Of a stretch of DNA of 40,185 nucleotides, positions 8,050 to 15,958 are shown piece after piece. The notes under the pieces were generated by a model. That model searched no databases. It had not been told where the DNA came from and saw only the letters and a program-made list of their open reading frames with translations. This DNA comes from Bacillota bacterium. GTDB taxonomy: Bacteria > Bacillota > Negativicutes > Sporomusales > Sporomusaceae. Position 1 is the stretch's first letter. Every line of letters starts with the position of its first letter. Position numbers and translations under genes: made by a program. Location: NCBI GenBank assembly GCA_017889675.1, contig JAGGAA010000004.1, positions 1-40,185 of the forward strand, read 5' to 3'.

Positions 8050-8910
8050 ATGCTTATACTTAATGCTTATGCTAAGATCAATTTGGCGCTAGATGTCCTC
8101 TATAAACGCCCTGACGGCTATCATGAAGTAGCTATGATTATGCAGGCCGTTCGGCTTGCTGATACGGTAACGTTAACCAGTCAGCCAAATGATATTGTAT
8201 TGAGTGTCAATATTGTTGGGTTACCCGCAGATGCCAGCAACTTGGCTTATCGGGCGGCTGCTCTGCTCAAGCCGTATGCGTCCGTAAAACAAGGGGTTCA
8301 TATCCGGTTGGACAAACAGATCCCATTGGCGGCAGGCTTAGCTGGTGGCAGTGCAGATGCCGCCGCGGTGCTTAAGGGACTAAATAGCTTATGGGAACTT
8401 AATCTGAGTTTGGACGAGCTGAGTAAGCTTGCTGCCCAGCTTGGTTCGGATGTGCCATTTTGTTTGTATAACAGTACCATGCTGGCAACCGGGCGGGGAG
8501 AACTACTCGAACCGTTGCCGCCGCTCAAAAACTGTTATATTGTGCTTGCTAAGCCGGCAATTGCAGTGCCTACTGCCTGGGTGTATCAGCAGTTCAAAGC
8601 GGACGAAGTTATGCGGCGTCCGGATATTGCAGCTATGCGTAACTACCTTGCTGAAGGCAGCTTGGCGGGGGTAGCCCAAAATTTGGTTAACGTGTTGGAG
8701 AGTGTTACTATTCCCGTATACCCGGAAATTGCTAAGATTAAAGATTCTATGCTCAAATACGGAGCTATGGCAGCCCTCATGTCTGGTAGTGGGCCAACCG
8801 TATTTGGTCTTGCTCATTGCCAAGAGCAGGCAGAGGCGATTGCTGATCAGCTAAAGGCTGAGGGCATACCTGAAATATTTGTGGCAGAAACAGTTTCAAA
8901 GGTGGAGTGA
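8050..8910 (+). CDS. ispE: 4-diphosphocytidyl-2-C-methyl-D-erythritol kinase
   Basis: IspE phosphorylates CDP-methylerythritol in the non-mevalonate (MEP) isoprenoid pathway. The GHMP-kinase features are all present. NAYAKINLALDVLYKRPDGYHEV at the N-terminus contains the catalytic Lys and substrate-binding region. PLAAGLAGGSADAAAVL is the ATP-binding glycine-rich loop. LGSDVPF follows, and MSGSGPTVFGL is the C-terminal motif. The 286-residue length is normal. In many Firmicutes ispE lies upstream of purR, and here the same order holds with two extra genes between. Confidence 0.96.
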   Translation: MLILNAYAKINLALDVLYKRPDGYHEVAMIMQAVRLADTVTLTSQPNDIVLSVNIVGLPADASNLAYRAAALLKPYASVKQGVHIRLDKQIPLAAGLAGGSADAAAVLKGLNSLWELNLSLDELSKLAAQLGSDVPFCLYNSTMLATGRGELLEPLPPLKNCYIVLAKPAIAVPTAWVYQQFKADEVMRRPDIAAMRNYLAEGSLAGVAQNLVNVLESVTIPVYPEIAKIKDSMLKYGAMAALMSGSGPTVFGLAHCQEQAEAIADQLKAEGIPEIFVAETVSKVE

Positions 8911-8912
8911 TT

Positions 8913-9596
8913 GTGGAGAGGCGATTAGTACCTATTAGATTAGACAGCTATAAACCGCTTAGAGAAGTGGTAGCAGAAACATTGCGCGAGGCCATTGTTA
9001 ATGGAACGTTAAACCCCGGTGAGCGGTTGATGGAAATTCAACTAGCAGAAGAACTAGGGGTAAGTCGGACGCCGGTACGAGAAGCCATTCGTAAATTGGA
9101 GCTGGAAGGCTTTGTTATTATGATTCCCCGGCGGGGAACCTATGTGGCGGATCTGTCAATTAAAGACATTAATGAGGTCTTCGAAATACGTACTGCACTT
9201 GATATTTTGGCTGCAGGTCTTGCGGTTGAGCGTATTACGGAAGATGAATTGGAACAACTGGAACGACTCCTGGTGGAAATCGGTAAATTAATCGAGGGAG
9301 ACGATATTGATAAAATAGTTGAAGTTGACAGCCAATTTCATGATGTCTTATATAAGGCCAGCCGTAATGATCGGTTAGTAGGCATTATCAATAATCTTAG
9401 AGAGCAGATTACCCGGTTTCGCTCGATCTCTATACAGTATCCGGGGCGGATGAAAGTATCGATAGAAGAACACCGTCAATTGGTAGAGGCGATTGCTGAC
9501 CGCAATACCGAGTTGGCTCAGCAAATTGCTCGCGAGCATATGGAGAATTCAGAACAGACATTATTGCAGGAGTTGAACGAACGCCGTCAGGCCTAA
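8913..9596 (+). CDS. GntR-family regulator, FadR subfamily
   Basis: A winged helix-turn-helix at about residues 10-75 (LREVVAETLREAIVNGTLNPGERLMEIQLAEELGVSRTPVREAIRKLELEGFV, then RRGTYVA) is the classic GntR DNA-binding domain. An FCD effector domain follows. It shows EVFEIRTALDILAAGLAVERIT, then VDSQFHDVLYKASRNDRL and SIEEHRQLVEAI, which carry the conserved His/Asp metal-binding residues of this type. GTG 8913 is preferred over GTG 8907 because AGGTGGAG ends 5 bases before it; the earlier one would overlap the ribosome site. It nearly abuts ispE and precedes a MobA-like gene, so it is part of the housekeeping operon. Its ligand is unknown. Confidence 0.9.
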   Translation: MERRLVPIRLDSYKPLREVVAETLREAIVNGTLNPGERLMEIQLAEELGVSRTPVREAIRKLELEGFVIMIPRRGTYVADLSIKDINEVFEIRTALDILAAGLAVERITEDELEQLERLLVEIGKLIEGDDIDKIVEVDSQFHDVLYKASRNDRLVGIINNLREQITRFRSISIQYPGRMKVSIEEHRQLVEAIADRNTELAQQIAREHMENSEQTLLQELNERRQA

Positions 9597-9619
9597 CATT
9601 GCAAAAGGAGTGTAACTTA

Positions 9620-10378
9620 ATGTATGATGCCATAATCCTGGCTGGTGGAGAAAATAATGAGCATTTAAACCGCTATACAGCACAGTCTTACGAGGCCCTG
9701 ATTGATATTGACGGCAAACCAATGGTGGAGTTTGTGGCTAGGGCACTTGCAGCCAGCTGTCATATTTCCCGCATTTTTGTTGCTGGTCCGGCTGAAGAAC
9801 TGGGCAAATGCTCTTTCCCGGAAAAGACTGTCATCCTAAATGGCGGCCAGACAATTATGGAAACCATCAGCTTAGGCATGAAGGCATTAGGACATGAAAA
9901 CCTGACATTGGTGGTAACTGCTGATATTCCGTTACTGACCCCGGCGGCTATTGATGATTTTCTTAGCCAATGTGCCAACGTGAGTGCAGATGTATATTAT
10001 CCTGTTGTTGCTCAGCGTGATCATGAACGCCGTTTCCCAGGTAATAAGCGAACCTATGTCCGTTTAAAAGAAGGAACATTTACCGGGGGAAACATCTTTC
10101 TTGTTAATCCCCGGATTGTTCCGCAATGTGTACAAGTTGCCGAACGTATTATTGCCAATCGAAAAAACCCTATTAGGTTATGCTGCTTATTAGGTTGGAC
10201 TTTTGTGGTGCAGTTTATTGTAGGGACATTGAAGCTAACGCAGGTAGAAGCTCGGGTAAGTGATATTCTGGGGATTAAGGGTGCGGTGATTTGCTCCCCC
10301 TATGCGGAATTGGGCATTGATGTAGATAAGCCAAGTGATTTGGAGTTAGTAAGAAGCTGGTTTTCCCAAACCTGCTAA
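9620..10378 (+). CDS. MobA-like NTP transferase domain protein
   Basis: The N-terminal 130 residues have the nucleotidyltransferase fold: YDAIILAGGENN (nucleotide-binding loop), ALIDIDGKPMVEFVARAL, and VVTADIPLLTPAAIDDFL with the metal-binding Asp. They resemble MobA/GlmU-type NTP transferases. The C-terminal half (residues about 140-252) has a GNIFLVNP motif and ends with an AELGIDVDKPSDLELV segment, also common in this family. The product nucleotide-sugar or cofactor is unknown. ATG 9620 follows AAAGGAG. It is the last gene before a terminator, so it ends the ispE transcription unit. Confidence 0.85.
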   Translation: MYDAIILAGGENNEHLNRYTAQSYEALIDIDGKPMVEFVARALAASCHISRIFVAGPAEELGKCSFPEKTVILNGGQTIMETISLGMKALGHENLTLVVTADIPLLTPAAIDDFLSQCANVSADVYYPVVAQRDHERRFPGNKRTYVRLKEGTFTGGNIFLVNPRIVPQCVQVAERIIANRKNPIRLCCLLGWTFVVQFIVGTLKLTQVEARVSDILGIKGAVICSPYAELGIDVDKPSDLELVRSWFSQTC

Positions 10379-10381
10379 TTG

Positions 10382-10408
10382 AACGCGGAATAGTTCCCGC
10401 GTTTTTTT
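10382..10408 (+). terminator. Terminator of the ispE-gntR-nucleotidyltransferase unit
   Basis: AACGCGG (10382-10388) pairs with CCGCGTT (10397-10403), an 8-base loop lies between, and a T-run follows. Confidence 0.88.
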
Positions 10409-10529
10409 AATTGCCATAATACAAAATTTTTATAAGTGGCAGGAATTGTGCGCTCTATAGAGAATGTGAATAAAAAAATATATTTAGGAGATAATATTCG
10501 GTATTTCCCTGATCGTGGAGGAAGTAAAC

Positions 10530-11348
10530 ATGGATAAAGTACGGAAAATGGAGCGAATAGCTGCGTTGACCAAGATTATGACCGATCGGCCTCGGTACTT
10601 ATTTTCACTTAGTCAGTTTAGTGAACTGTTTGGGGCTGCCAAGTCAACCGTATGTGAGGATATTACAACTATAAAAGAAACCATGGGTCATTTCGGGTTA
10701 GGGACAATTGAGACGGTAGCCGGAGCGGCAGGTGGTGTCCGGTTTATTCCCAAAGTATCAGCCAGAGATACGGATAAGCTTTTACAGGAACTGGCCTGTC
10801 GGCTAGCTGAACCTGACCGTATTATTCCTGGTGGTTTTTTATATATGTCAGACCTGTTATTTACCCCCCATTTGATGGTTAAAGTGGGAGAAATATTTAT
10901 GGAGCGGCTGGCGCATTTGGAGCCCAATTACATTTTGACAGTGGAGACTAAGGGCATTCCCCTAGCCTTTATGACCGCGCGGGCATTTGATCTGCCGCTT
11001 ATTACCGTAAGACACGGCAGCAAGGTGACTGAGGGATCAGCTGTCAGTATAAATTATGTTTCCGGTTCTTCTAAACGTATTCAAACCATGTCACTCCCCA
11101 AGCGGGCGGTGCCTGGTGGTGCCAAGGTACTGATTATTGATGATTTTATGAAAGCCGGTGCTACGGCGAGTGGTATGGTTGCGCTAGCCCAAGAAGTGGG
11201 GGCTAAAGTTGCCGGTATCGGTGTGTTGGTAGCTACCGCCGAACCTGAACATAAATTAGTGGATGACTACTTATCACTGCTTATTTTACATGATGTTGAT
11301 GAACATACTAAGGTAACAGACATTAGACCGGTATTAACATCAGGCTAG
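10530..11348 (+). CDS. purR: Purine operon repressor PurR (Bacillus type)
   Basis: Gram-positive PurR represses purine genes and is relieved by PRPP. The 272-residue product has an N-terminal winged helix (about 1-75: RMERIAALTKIMTDRP-like start, SLSQFSELFGAAKSTVCEDI) and a C-terminal phosphoribosyltransferase-like domain. VLIIDDFMKAGATASGM is the PRPP-binding loop and PLITVRHGSKVTEGSAVSINYVSGSSKRIQTMSL is highly typical. ATG 10530 is chosen because GGAGGAAG lies 5-6 bases upstream. Firmicutes often carry purR next to spoVG and glmU; here spoVG is absent and glmU follows directly after a 146-base gap. Confidence 0.96.
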   Translation: MDKVRKMERIAALTKIMTDRPRYLFSLSQFSELFGAAKSTVCEDITTIKETMGHFGLGTIETVAGAAGGVRFIPKVSARDTDKLLQELACRLAEPDRIIPGGFLYMSDLLFTPHLMVKVGEIFMERLAHLEPNYILTVETKGIPLAFMTARAFDLPLITVRHGSKVTEGSAVSINYVSGSSKRIQTMSLPKRAVPGGAKVLIIDDFMKAGATASGMVALAQEVGAKVAGIGVLVATAEPEHKLVDDYLSLLILHDVDEHTKVTDIRPVLTSG

Positions 11349-11420
11349 TAGGGAGGCGCTCTTCTTCTTTTGTAGTACATCCCACTTTATTTTTAGTTGC
11401 TGGAGGAATTTGCATTTTAG

Positions 11421-11428
11421 TGTCGAAT
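11421..11428 (+). promoter_or_regulatory. Possible Spo0A box upstream of glmU
   Basis: TGTCGAAT matches the core of the Spo0A-binding 0A box (TGTCGAA). It lies in the 146-base purR-glmU gap, where other Firmicutes carry spoVG. A 7-base match occurs by chance fairly often, so this is only a candidate. Confidence 0.3.
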
Positions 11429-11494
11429 GGAGAATAGTTCACTCAAGACCGAGCCTGAATTGCTTGATAAGCAGTCAGGAATGGAGGTATATTG

Positions 11495-12862
11495 ATGTCA
11501 AATTTGATGGCTATCATCCTGGCAGCCGGCAAAGGCACTCGGATGAAATCAGCCTTACCTAAGGTTCTCCACCAGGTAGGCGGCAAACCGATGGTTCAGC
11601 AGGTGCTTGATGCAGCCAGGTTCGCGGGGGCTGGCAAGAAAGTTGTCGTCATAGGCTTTGGCGCGCAAAGTGTAGCTGATGCGTTAGCTGGTCAGGCCGA
11701 ATTTGTTGTTCAGACTGAGCAGCTAGGGACAGGGCATGCAGTGCTGCAGGCCCGGAGAGAACTAAGTGATTTTGCTGGCACGGTTATGGTATTATGTGGC
11801 GATACGCCGCTTTTGACCGGAGACTTGTTGGCCAAGCTGTATGCTGAGCATGGTAAGGTGCACGCTGCCGCTACGGTACTTACAGCAGTCATGCTTGATC
11901 CGGCAGGGTATGGGCGGGTCATTCGTAATTCAGCCGGACAGGTGGAAAAAATTGTGGAACAAAAAGATGCCAGTCCGGCAGAGCTCGCGGTAGGTGAGAT
12001 TAATACCGGCATTTATTGTTTTGCGGCCAGGGAATTGTTGGCGGCACTGGATGGGTTGACCTGTAATAATGCCCAAGGCGAGTATTACCTGACTGATGTT
12101 ATCGCAATTTTAAACAAACAAGGCAAAAAAGTATGGGCAGTACAAGCAGAGGATTACCGCGAAACGCTAGGGATAAATTCCCGTCTGCAACTGGCAGAGG
12201 CTGAAAGTATTATTCGGCGGCGCAAACTCGATGACCTAATGGAAAACGGTGTTACGATTATGGATACCAGCAGCACTTTTATTGATACCCAGGTTGAGAT
12301 CGGACCGGATACCATTATTTATCCGTTTACCTGGATTGAGGGTCAGAGTAAAATTGGTGCCAATTGCTTAATTGGTCCCAATACCCGTTTGAGTAATACC
12401 ACAGTAGGGGATGAGACTACCATTCATTTTAGTTATACTCATGACTGTACGGTGGGTAATCATGTGATTGTTGGTCCTTATGTACACCTGAGGCCCGATA
12501 CCTGGCTTAAAGATGGAGTGAAGGTTGGCAATTTTGTTGAAGTAAAGAACAGCGTTGTCGGTGAAAAAAGTAAGTTACCGCATCTTAGCTATATTGGTGA
12601 TACCGATATGGGTTCTGGCGTCAACATTGGGTCAGGCACGATTACCGTGAACTATGACGGTAAACATAAACATCGTACAACAATTGAAGATGATGCATTT
12701 ATTGGCTGCAATACCAATTTGGTAGCGCCAGTGACAGTTGGCAGTGGCGCTTATGTGGCTGCCGGTTCGACCATTACCAAAAACGTTCCCCCCGGTTCTC
12801 TGGGAGTAGCGCGCGCGCGTCAAAATAATATTGAGGGCTGGGCGGAAAAACAGCGGAGGTAA
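11495..12862 (+). CDS. glmU: Bifunctional UDP-GlcNAc pyrophosphorylase / glucosamine-1-phosphate acetyltransferase
   Basis: GlmU makes UDP-GlcNAc for peptidoglycan and, in diderms, lipopolysaccharide. The N-terminal half is the uridylyltransferase (AIILAAGKGTRMKSALPKVLH, then QLGTGHAVLQA, LCGDTPLLTG and EINTGIYCF). The C-terminal half is a left-handed beta-helix acetyltransferase with hexapeptide repeats (IGPDTIIYPFTWIEG, IGANCLIGPNTRL, VGNFVEVKNS) and the catalytic region YDGKHKH. The 455-residue length is normal. ATG 11495 lies 7 bases after GGAGG; an adjacent TTG is less likely. It is followed by prs after 5 bases, the standard glmU-prs operon. Confidence 0.97.
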   Translation: MSNLMAIILAAGKGTRMKSALPKVLHQVGGKPMVQQVLDAARFAGAGKKVVVIGFGAQSVADALAGQAEFVVQTEQLGTGHAVLQARRELSDFAGTVMVLCGDTPLLTGDLLAKLYAEHGKVHAAATVLTAVMLDPAGYGRVIRNSAGQVEKIVEQKDASPAELAVGEINTGIYCFAARELLAALDGLTCNNAQGEYYLTDVIAILNKQGKKVWAVQAEDYRETLGINSRLQLAEAESIIRRRKLDDLMENGVTIMDTSSTFIDTQVEIGPDTIIYPFTWIEGQSKIGANCLIGPNTRLSNTTVGDETTIHFSYTHDCTVGNHVIVGPYVHLRPDTWLKDGVKVGNFVEVKNSVVGEKSKLPHLSYIGDTDMGSGVNIGSGTITVNYDGKHKHRTTIEDDAFIGCNTNLVAPVTVGSGAYVAAGSTITKNVPPGSLGVARARQNNIEGWAEKQRR

Positions 12863-12867
12863 GATAA

Positions 12868-13815
12868 ATGGAAGATACAAAGAGATTGCGAATATTTAGT
12901 GGCAACGCTAACCCGGTATTGGCCAAGGAGATTGCCGCCTATCTTGGACTGACAGTGGGCGATGCCTTTGTTGGTAAATTTAACAATGGTGAAATTCAGG
13001 TAATGATCGACGAAAGTGTGCGCGGCACAGATGTGTTTATTGTTCAGCCGACAAGCCAGCCGGTCAATGACAATATGATGGAACTATTAATCATGATTGA
13101 TGCAGTAAAACGGGCTTCGGCCAAAAATATCACTGCTGTTATTCCCTACTATGCTTATGCCCGCCAGGACAGGAAAACGCGTGGTCGTGAGCCAATATCG
13201 GCCAAGCTAATGGCGAATCTCCTGACAGTAGCTGGCGCTACCCGGGTTGTTACTATGGATTTACATGCCGGGCAGATCCAAGGTTTCTTTGATATTCCGG
13301 TGGATAATTTGCCAGGCGTTCCTACGCTGGCTGAATATATTATGTCTTTACATTTGCAAGACCTTGTTATAGTATCGCCTGACCTTGGCGGCGTATCAAG
13401 AGCACGGTTGTTTGCCGATCGGATGCATGCGCCGATTGCTATTATTGAAAAGCGTCGTCCAGCTCCTGGTGTAGCTGAAGTTATGAATTTAATCGGTAAT
13501 GTAGAGGGCAAAACCGCGGTTATCGTCGATGATATTGTCGATACAGCCGGTTCCTTGACCGAGGGAGCAAACGCTTTGGCCAGAATGGGTGCTAAAGCCG
13601 TATATGCTTGTTGTACCCATGCCGTATTAAGCGATCCCGCAGTAGAACGCATTGAAAAATCCAATATTACTGAACTTATTGTTACTAATACCATTCCGAT
13701 GTCAGAGGCAACTCGCTCTCCTAAGATTAAGGTGTTGTCGGTAGCTCCGCTTCTTGGTGAAGCCATCATTCGGATTTTTGGCGAATTATCGGTTAGCAAG
13801 CTGTTTGATGATTAA
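12868..13815 (+). CDS. prs: Ribose-phosphate pyrophosphokinase
   Basis: Prs makes PRPP from ribose-5-phosphate and ATP. The 315-residue product shows the family landmarks: [42 protein letters not shown], the ATP-loop region [38 protein letters not shown], and the PRPP-binding loop [16 protein letters not shown] follows GGAGGTAAGATAA. It supplies the ligand that controls PurR, encoded two genes upstream. The conserved order continues to pth, although here a GNAT gene and a deacetylase gene lie between and no ctc gene is seen. Confidence 0.97.
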   Translation: MEDTKRLRIFSGNANPVLAKEIAAYLGLTVGDAFVGKFNNGEIQVMIDESVRGTDVFIVQPTSQPVNDNMMELLIMIDAVKRASAKNITAVIPYYAYARQDRKTRGREPISAKLMANLLTVAGATRVVTMDLHAGQIQGFFDIPVDNLPGVPTLAEYIMSLHLQDLVIVSPDLGGVSRARLFADRMHAPIAIIEKRRPAPGVAEVMNLIGNVEGKTAVIVDDIVDTAGSLTEGANALARMGAKAVYACCTHAVLSDPAVERIEKSNITELIVTNTIPMSEATRSPKIKVLSVAPLLGEAIIRIFGELSVSKLFDD

Positions 13816-13827
13816 GTTATCACTTCG

Positions 13828-13857
13828 GTCATTGTGAGCGTAGGTGGCAATCTCACT
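13828..13857 (+). repeat. Degenerate REP-like palindromic element
   Basis: The segment starting GTCATTGTGAGCG and ending GGCAATCTCAC resembles the intergenic REP-type repeat of the GTCATTGCGAGCG...GCAATCTC form that occurs in many bacterial genomes. It lies between prs and the next gene. I see only one copy in this window, so the assignment rests on resemblance. Confidence 0.35.
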
Positions 13858-13875
13858 GGCTATAATGGGAGGTAC

Positions 13876-13908
13876 GCAAATAGGGCGCGAATATCGCGCC
13901 CTATTTGC
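13876..13908. terminator. Perfect 15-bp hairpin between prs and the GNAT gene
   Basis: GCAAATAGGGCGCGA (13876-13890) is the exact reverse complement of 13894-13908, with a 3-base loop. There is no T-run after it on either strand, so it may be a weak or factor-assisted terminator for glmU-prs, or an RNA-stability element. It ends 14 bases before the likely start codon of the next gene. Confidence 0.55.
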
Positions 13909-13922
13909 AAATAAACTTCTAT

Positions 13923-14576
13923 ATGAATAAATATGTAATTATGCGGGCCCGGCTGACAGATGTGCCGGATATTGCCCGACTGTTTACCGAAAGTTTTATG
14001 GACAGTGTACTGCATCATTGCGGCGGCCGTTTGCCTAAACCGCAGGCCATGCAGGATGTGTTTACACTGGTTTATCAGGCAGAGCCGTCAGCAGCCTTAC
14101 TTGCTAAAAACCAAGCCGGAGAAGTGCTGGGATATTGTTTTGCCCCGGTGATCGTAAGCCGACTTTGGTGGCAGGCTCTTATCGACGGGCACCTAATGAA
14201 GTGGGCCTGGCGCTGGCTTACAGGCCAATATGGCTTTGGTCTAAACCCTGTCAAAATCATTGTGCTTAACAAACTGGCTTTTCTTCGTTCTGCCGCTACT
14301 CCTGGTAAGGCAGCCAGCGCTCGCATTTTATCCATTGCTGTCGCGCCAAGCGCCCGCGGCCAGGGTATTGCCAGCGCACTGATGGCTGAAGCCGACAAGT
14401 ACTTTAAGGATAATAAAGTGCAAAGAGTACGCTTGGAAGTACGGCCAGATAATCATCCGGCTATCCGGGTTTATGAAAAATTAGGTTACTATCCGGGGGG
14501 GACTACCTATGATTCTCAGGGACCCTGGCTTATCATGTTTAAAGAAATCTCCGGAAACGGGGTTACTATACCATGA
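13923..14576 (+). CDS. GNAT-family N-acetyltransferase
   Basis: The C-terminal half carries the acetyl-CoA-binding core: ILSIAVAPSARGQGIASALMAEADKYF (the RGQGIA loop) and RLEVRPDNHPAIRVYEKLGYYPGG. The N-terminus (RARLTDVPDIARLFTESF) is the usual first strand and helix. The substrate is not predictable. No clear ribosome site precedes any start. ATG 13923 is chosen because it gives the normal beginning of the fold, but TTG 13905 or ATG 13941 are possible. The stop overlaps the start of the next gene by 4 bases, so the two are translationally coupled. Confidence 0.82.
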   Translation: MNKYVIMRARLTDVPDIARLFTESFMDSVLHHCGGRLPKPQAMQDVFTLVYQAEPSAALLAKNQAGEVLGYCFAPVIVSRLWWQALIDGHLMKWAWRWLTGQYGFGLNPVKIIVLNKLAFLRSAATPGKAASARILSIAVAPSARGQGIASALMAEADKYFKDNKVQRVRLEVRPDNHPAIRVYEKLGYYPGGTTYDSQGPWLIMFKEISGNGVTIP

Positions 14577-15391
14577 TTGATACCAATGTCCGCCTTATTA
14601 GCATGCTGGGATTGCTCACGATAGTAGTGATTATCAGCTTGTTTTTTGACTATCTGCGGATACTTAGACGACCAGTACGGCTGGGGCTTAGTGTAGCTAT
14701 TCTTGGCATTATTGCCGGCTTTATTTTAACCTTGAATGCTGTATTGCCAGCTAATCATTTTTATGGTCCGGTATTTTCGGAAAGCCGGACAAGTCAGAAG
14801 CTGGTGGCGCTGACCTTTGATGATGGGCCCTATCCGCCCTATACTGGTAAAATTTTGGATGTGCTAAAAGAACGGCAAGTACCAGCTACTTTTTTTGTAA
14901 TTGGTCAAAATGCCGCCAAATATCCAGAATTAATCAGACGGATTGCCGCCGAAGGCCATCAACTGGGCAACCACACCTATAATCATGTGGATTTGCTAAA
15001 ACTTGACCGCCAAGCAATTATAACAGAGATAACACAGACGAATGAGGCAATTGCCAGCGCTGTTGGCTATATGCCTCATGTCATGCGGCCGCCGCATGGT
15101 TTTCGTGATGCTGTTGTGATGGATACTATGGCCGAGTATCAGCTAAAGGTGGTTGAATGGTCAGTGTCCAGCCGCGACTGGGTAAATCCTGGAGCCGAAG
15201 TTATTGCCGATCGAACGCTAGGTAAGGTCCGAAATGGCTCAATCATTCTGCTCCATGATGGTGATGGTATTGCTGCCGCTTTGCCGCGTGAGCAGACGGT
15301 GGCGGCTACCTGCATAATCATTGACAACTTAGTAGCGCAGGGCTACAAATTTGTCACTGTTGATGAAATTCTCAAAGTGTCGGAGGAGTAA
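14573..15391 (+). CDS. Membrane-anchored polysaccharide deacetylase (NodB domain)
   Basis: Two hydrophobic segments (about residues 9-25 and 38-58) anchor the protein. An extracytoplasmic NodB domain then follows. It has TFDDGP (81-86) with the catalytic Asp, HTYNH (134-138) with the metal-binding His pair, RPPHGFRD (about 183) and IILLHDGDG near the end. Such enzymes remove acetyl groups from peptidoglycan sugars or related glycans. The ATG overlaps the GNAT stop, which suggests the two act together, perhaps on wall or spore-cortex glycan; this is inference. It abuts pth. Confidence 0.9.
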   Translation: MIDTNVRLISMLGLLTIVVIISLFFDYLRILRRPVRLGLSVAILGIIAGFILTLNAVLPANHFYGPVFSESRTSQKLVALTFDDGPYPPYTGKILDVLKERQVPATFFVIGQNAAKYPELIRRIAAEGHQLGNHTYNHVDLLKLDRQAIITEITQTNEAIASAVGYMPHVMRPPHGFRDAVVMDTMAEYQLKVVEWSVSSRDWVNPGAEVIADRTLGKVRNGSIILLHDGDGIAAALPREQTVAATCIIIDNLVAQGYKFVTVDEILKVSEE

Positions 15392-15952
15392 ATGAAAATT
15401 GTAGTTGGTCTGGGTAACCCCGGACAAGAATATAGCGCCACCCGCCACAATATTGGTTTTATGGCGGTAGATAAGCTGGCTGAGCGATGGGCGGTACCGT
15501 CCTGGCGTGAGCGCCATAATGCCGCAGTGGCTGAATACCGGGGTGAGGAAACCATATTATTGGTAAAACCTCAAACCTTTATGAATTTAAGTGGTCGGGC
15601 GGTAGTGCCGCTGGCGGCATTTTATAAGGTATCCTATGAGGATATTATTGTTATTTATGATGACCTGGATTTGCCGACAGGGAAACTGCGGCTTAGACTC
15701 AAAGGCGGTTCCGGCGGGCACCGTGGTATTGAATCCTTGCTCTATGAATCAGGCAAAGATGATTTTTCCCGAATTCGCATTGGGATTGGCCGGCCGCCTG
15801 TGGGCTGGGAAACAGCCAACTATGTGCTTGGACGGTTTACGTTGGAGGAAGCCCCTGGTATTAGCGAGGCCATCAGCCAGGCGGCTGACGCGGTGGAGTG
15901 TATTATCAAAGAGGGTTTCAATAAGGCGATGAATAAATTTAACAAAGGGTAA
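15392..15952 (+). CDS. pth: Peptidyl-tRNA hydrolase
   Basis: Pth recycles peptidyl-tRNA dropped by ribosomes. The 186-residue product matches throughout: KIVVGLGNPGQEYSATRHNIGFM with the catalytic His and nearby Asn, KPQTFMNLSGRAV, DIIVIYDDLDLPTGKLRLRLKGGSGGHRGIESL and RIRIGIGRP. It starts immediately after the deacetylase stop, and GGAGG inside the end of that gene acts as its ribosome site. In related genomes pth follows prs closely and precedes mfd; here a radical SAM gene takes the next place. Confidence 0.97.
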   Translation: MKIVVGLGNPGQEYSATRHNIGFMAVDKLAERWAVPSWRERHNAAVAEYRGEETILLVKPQTFMNLSGRAVVPLAAFYKVSYEDIIVIYDDLDLPTGKLRLRLKGGSGGHRGIESLLYESGKDDFSRIRIGIGRPPVGWETANYVLGRFTLEEAPGISEAISQAADAVECIIKEGFNKAMNKFNKG

Positions 15953-15958
15953 AAAATA

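Noticed and set aside
13155-13799. 214-codon open frame opposite prs
   Set aside because: prs is unmistakable on the + strand and the minus-strand product has no recognisable motif.
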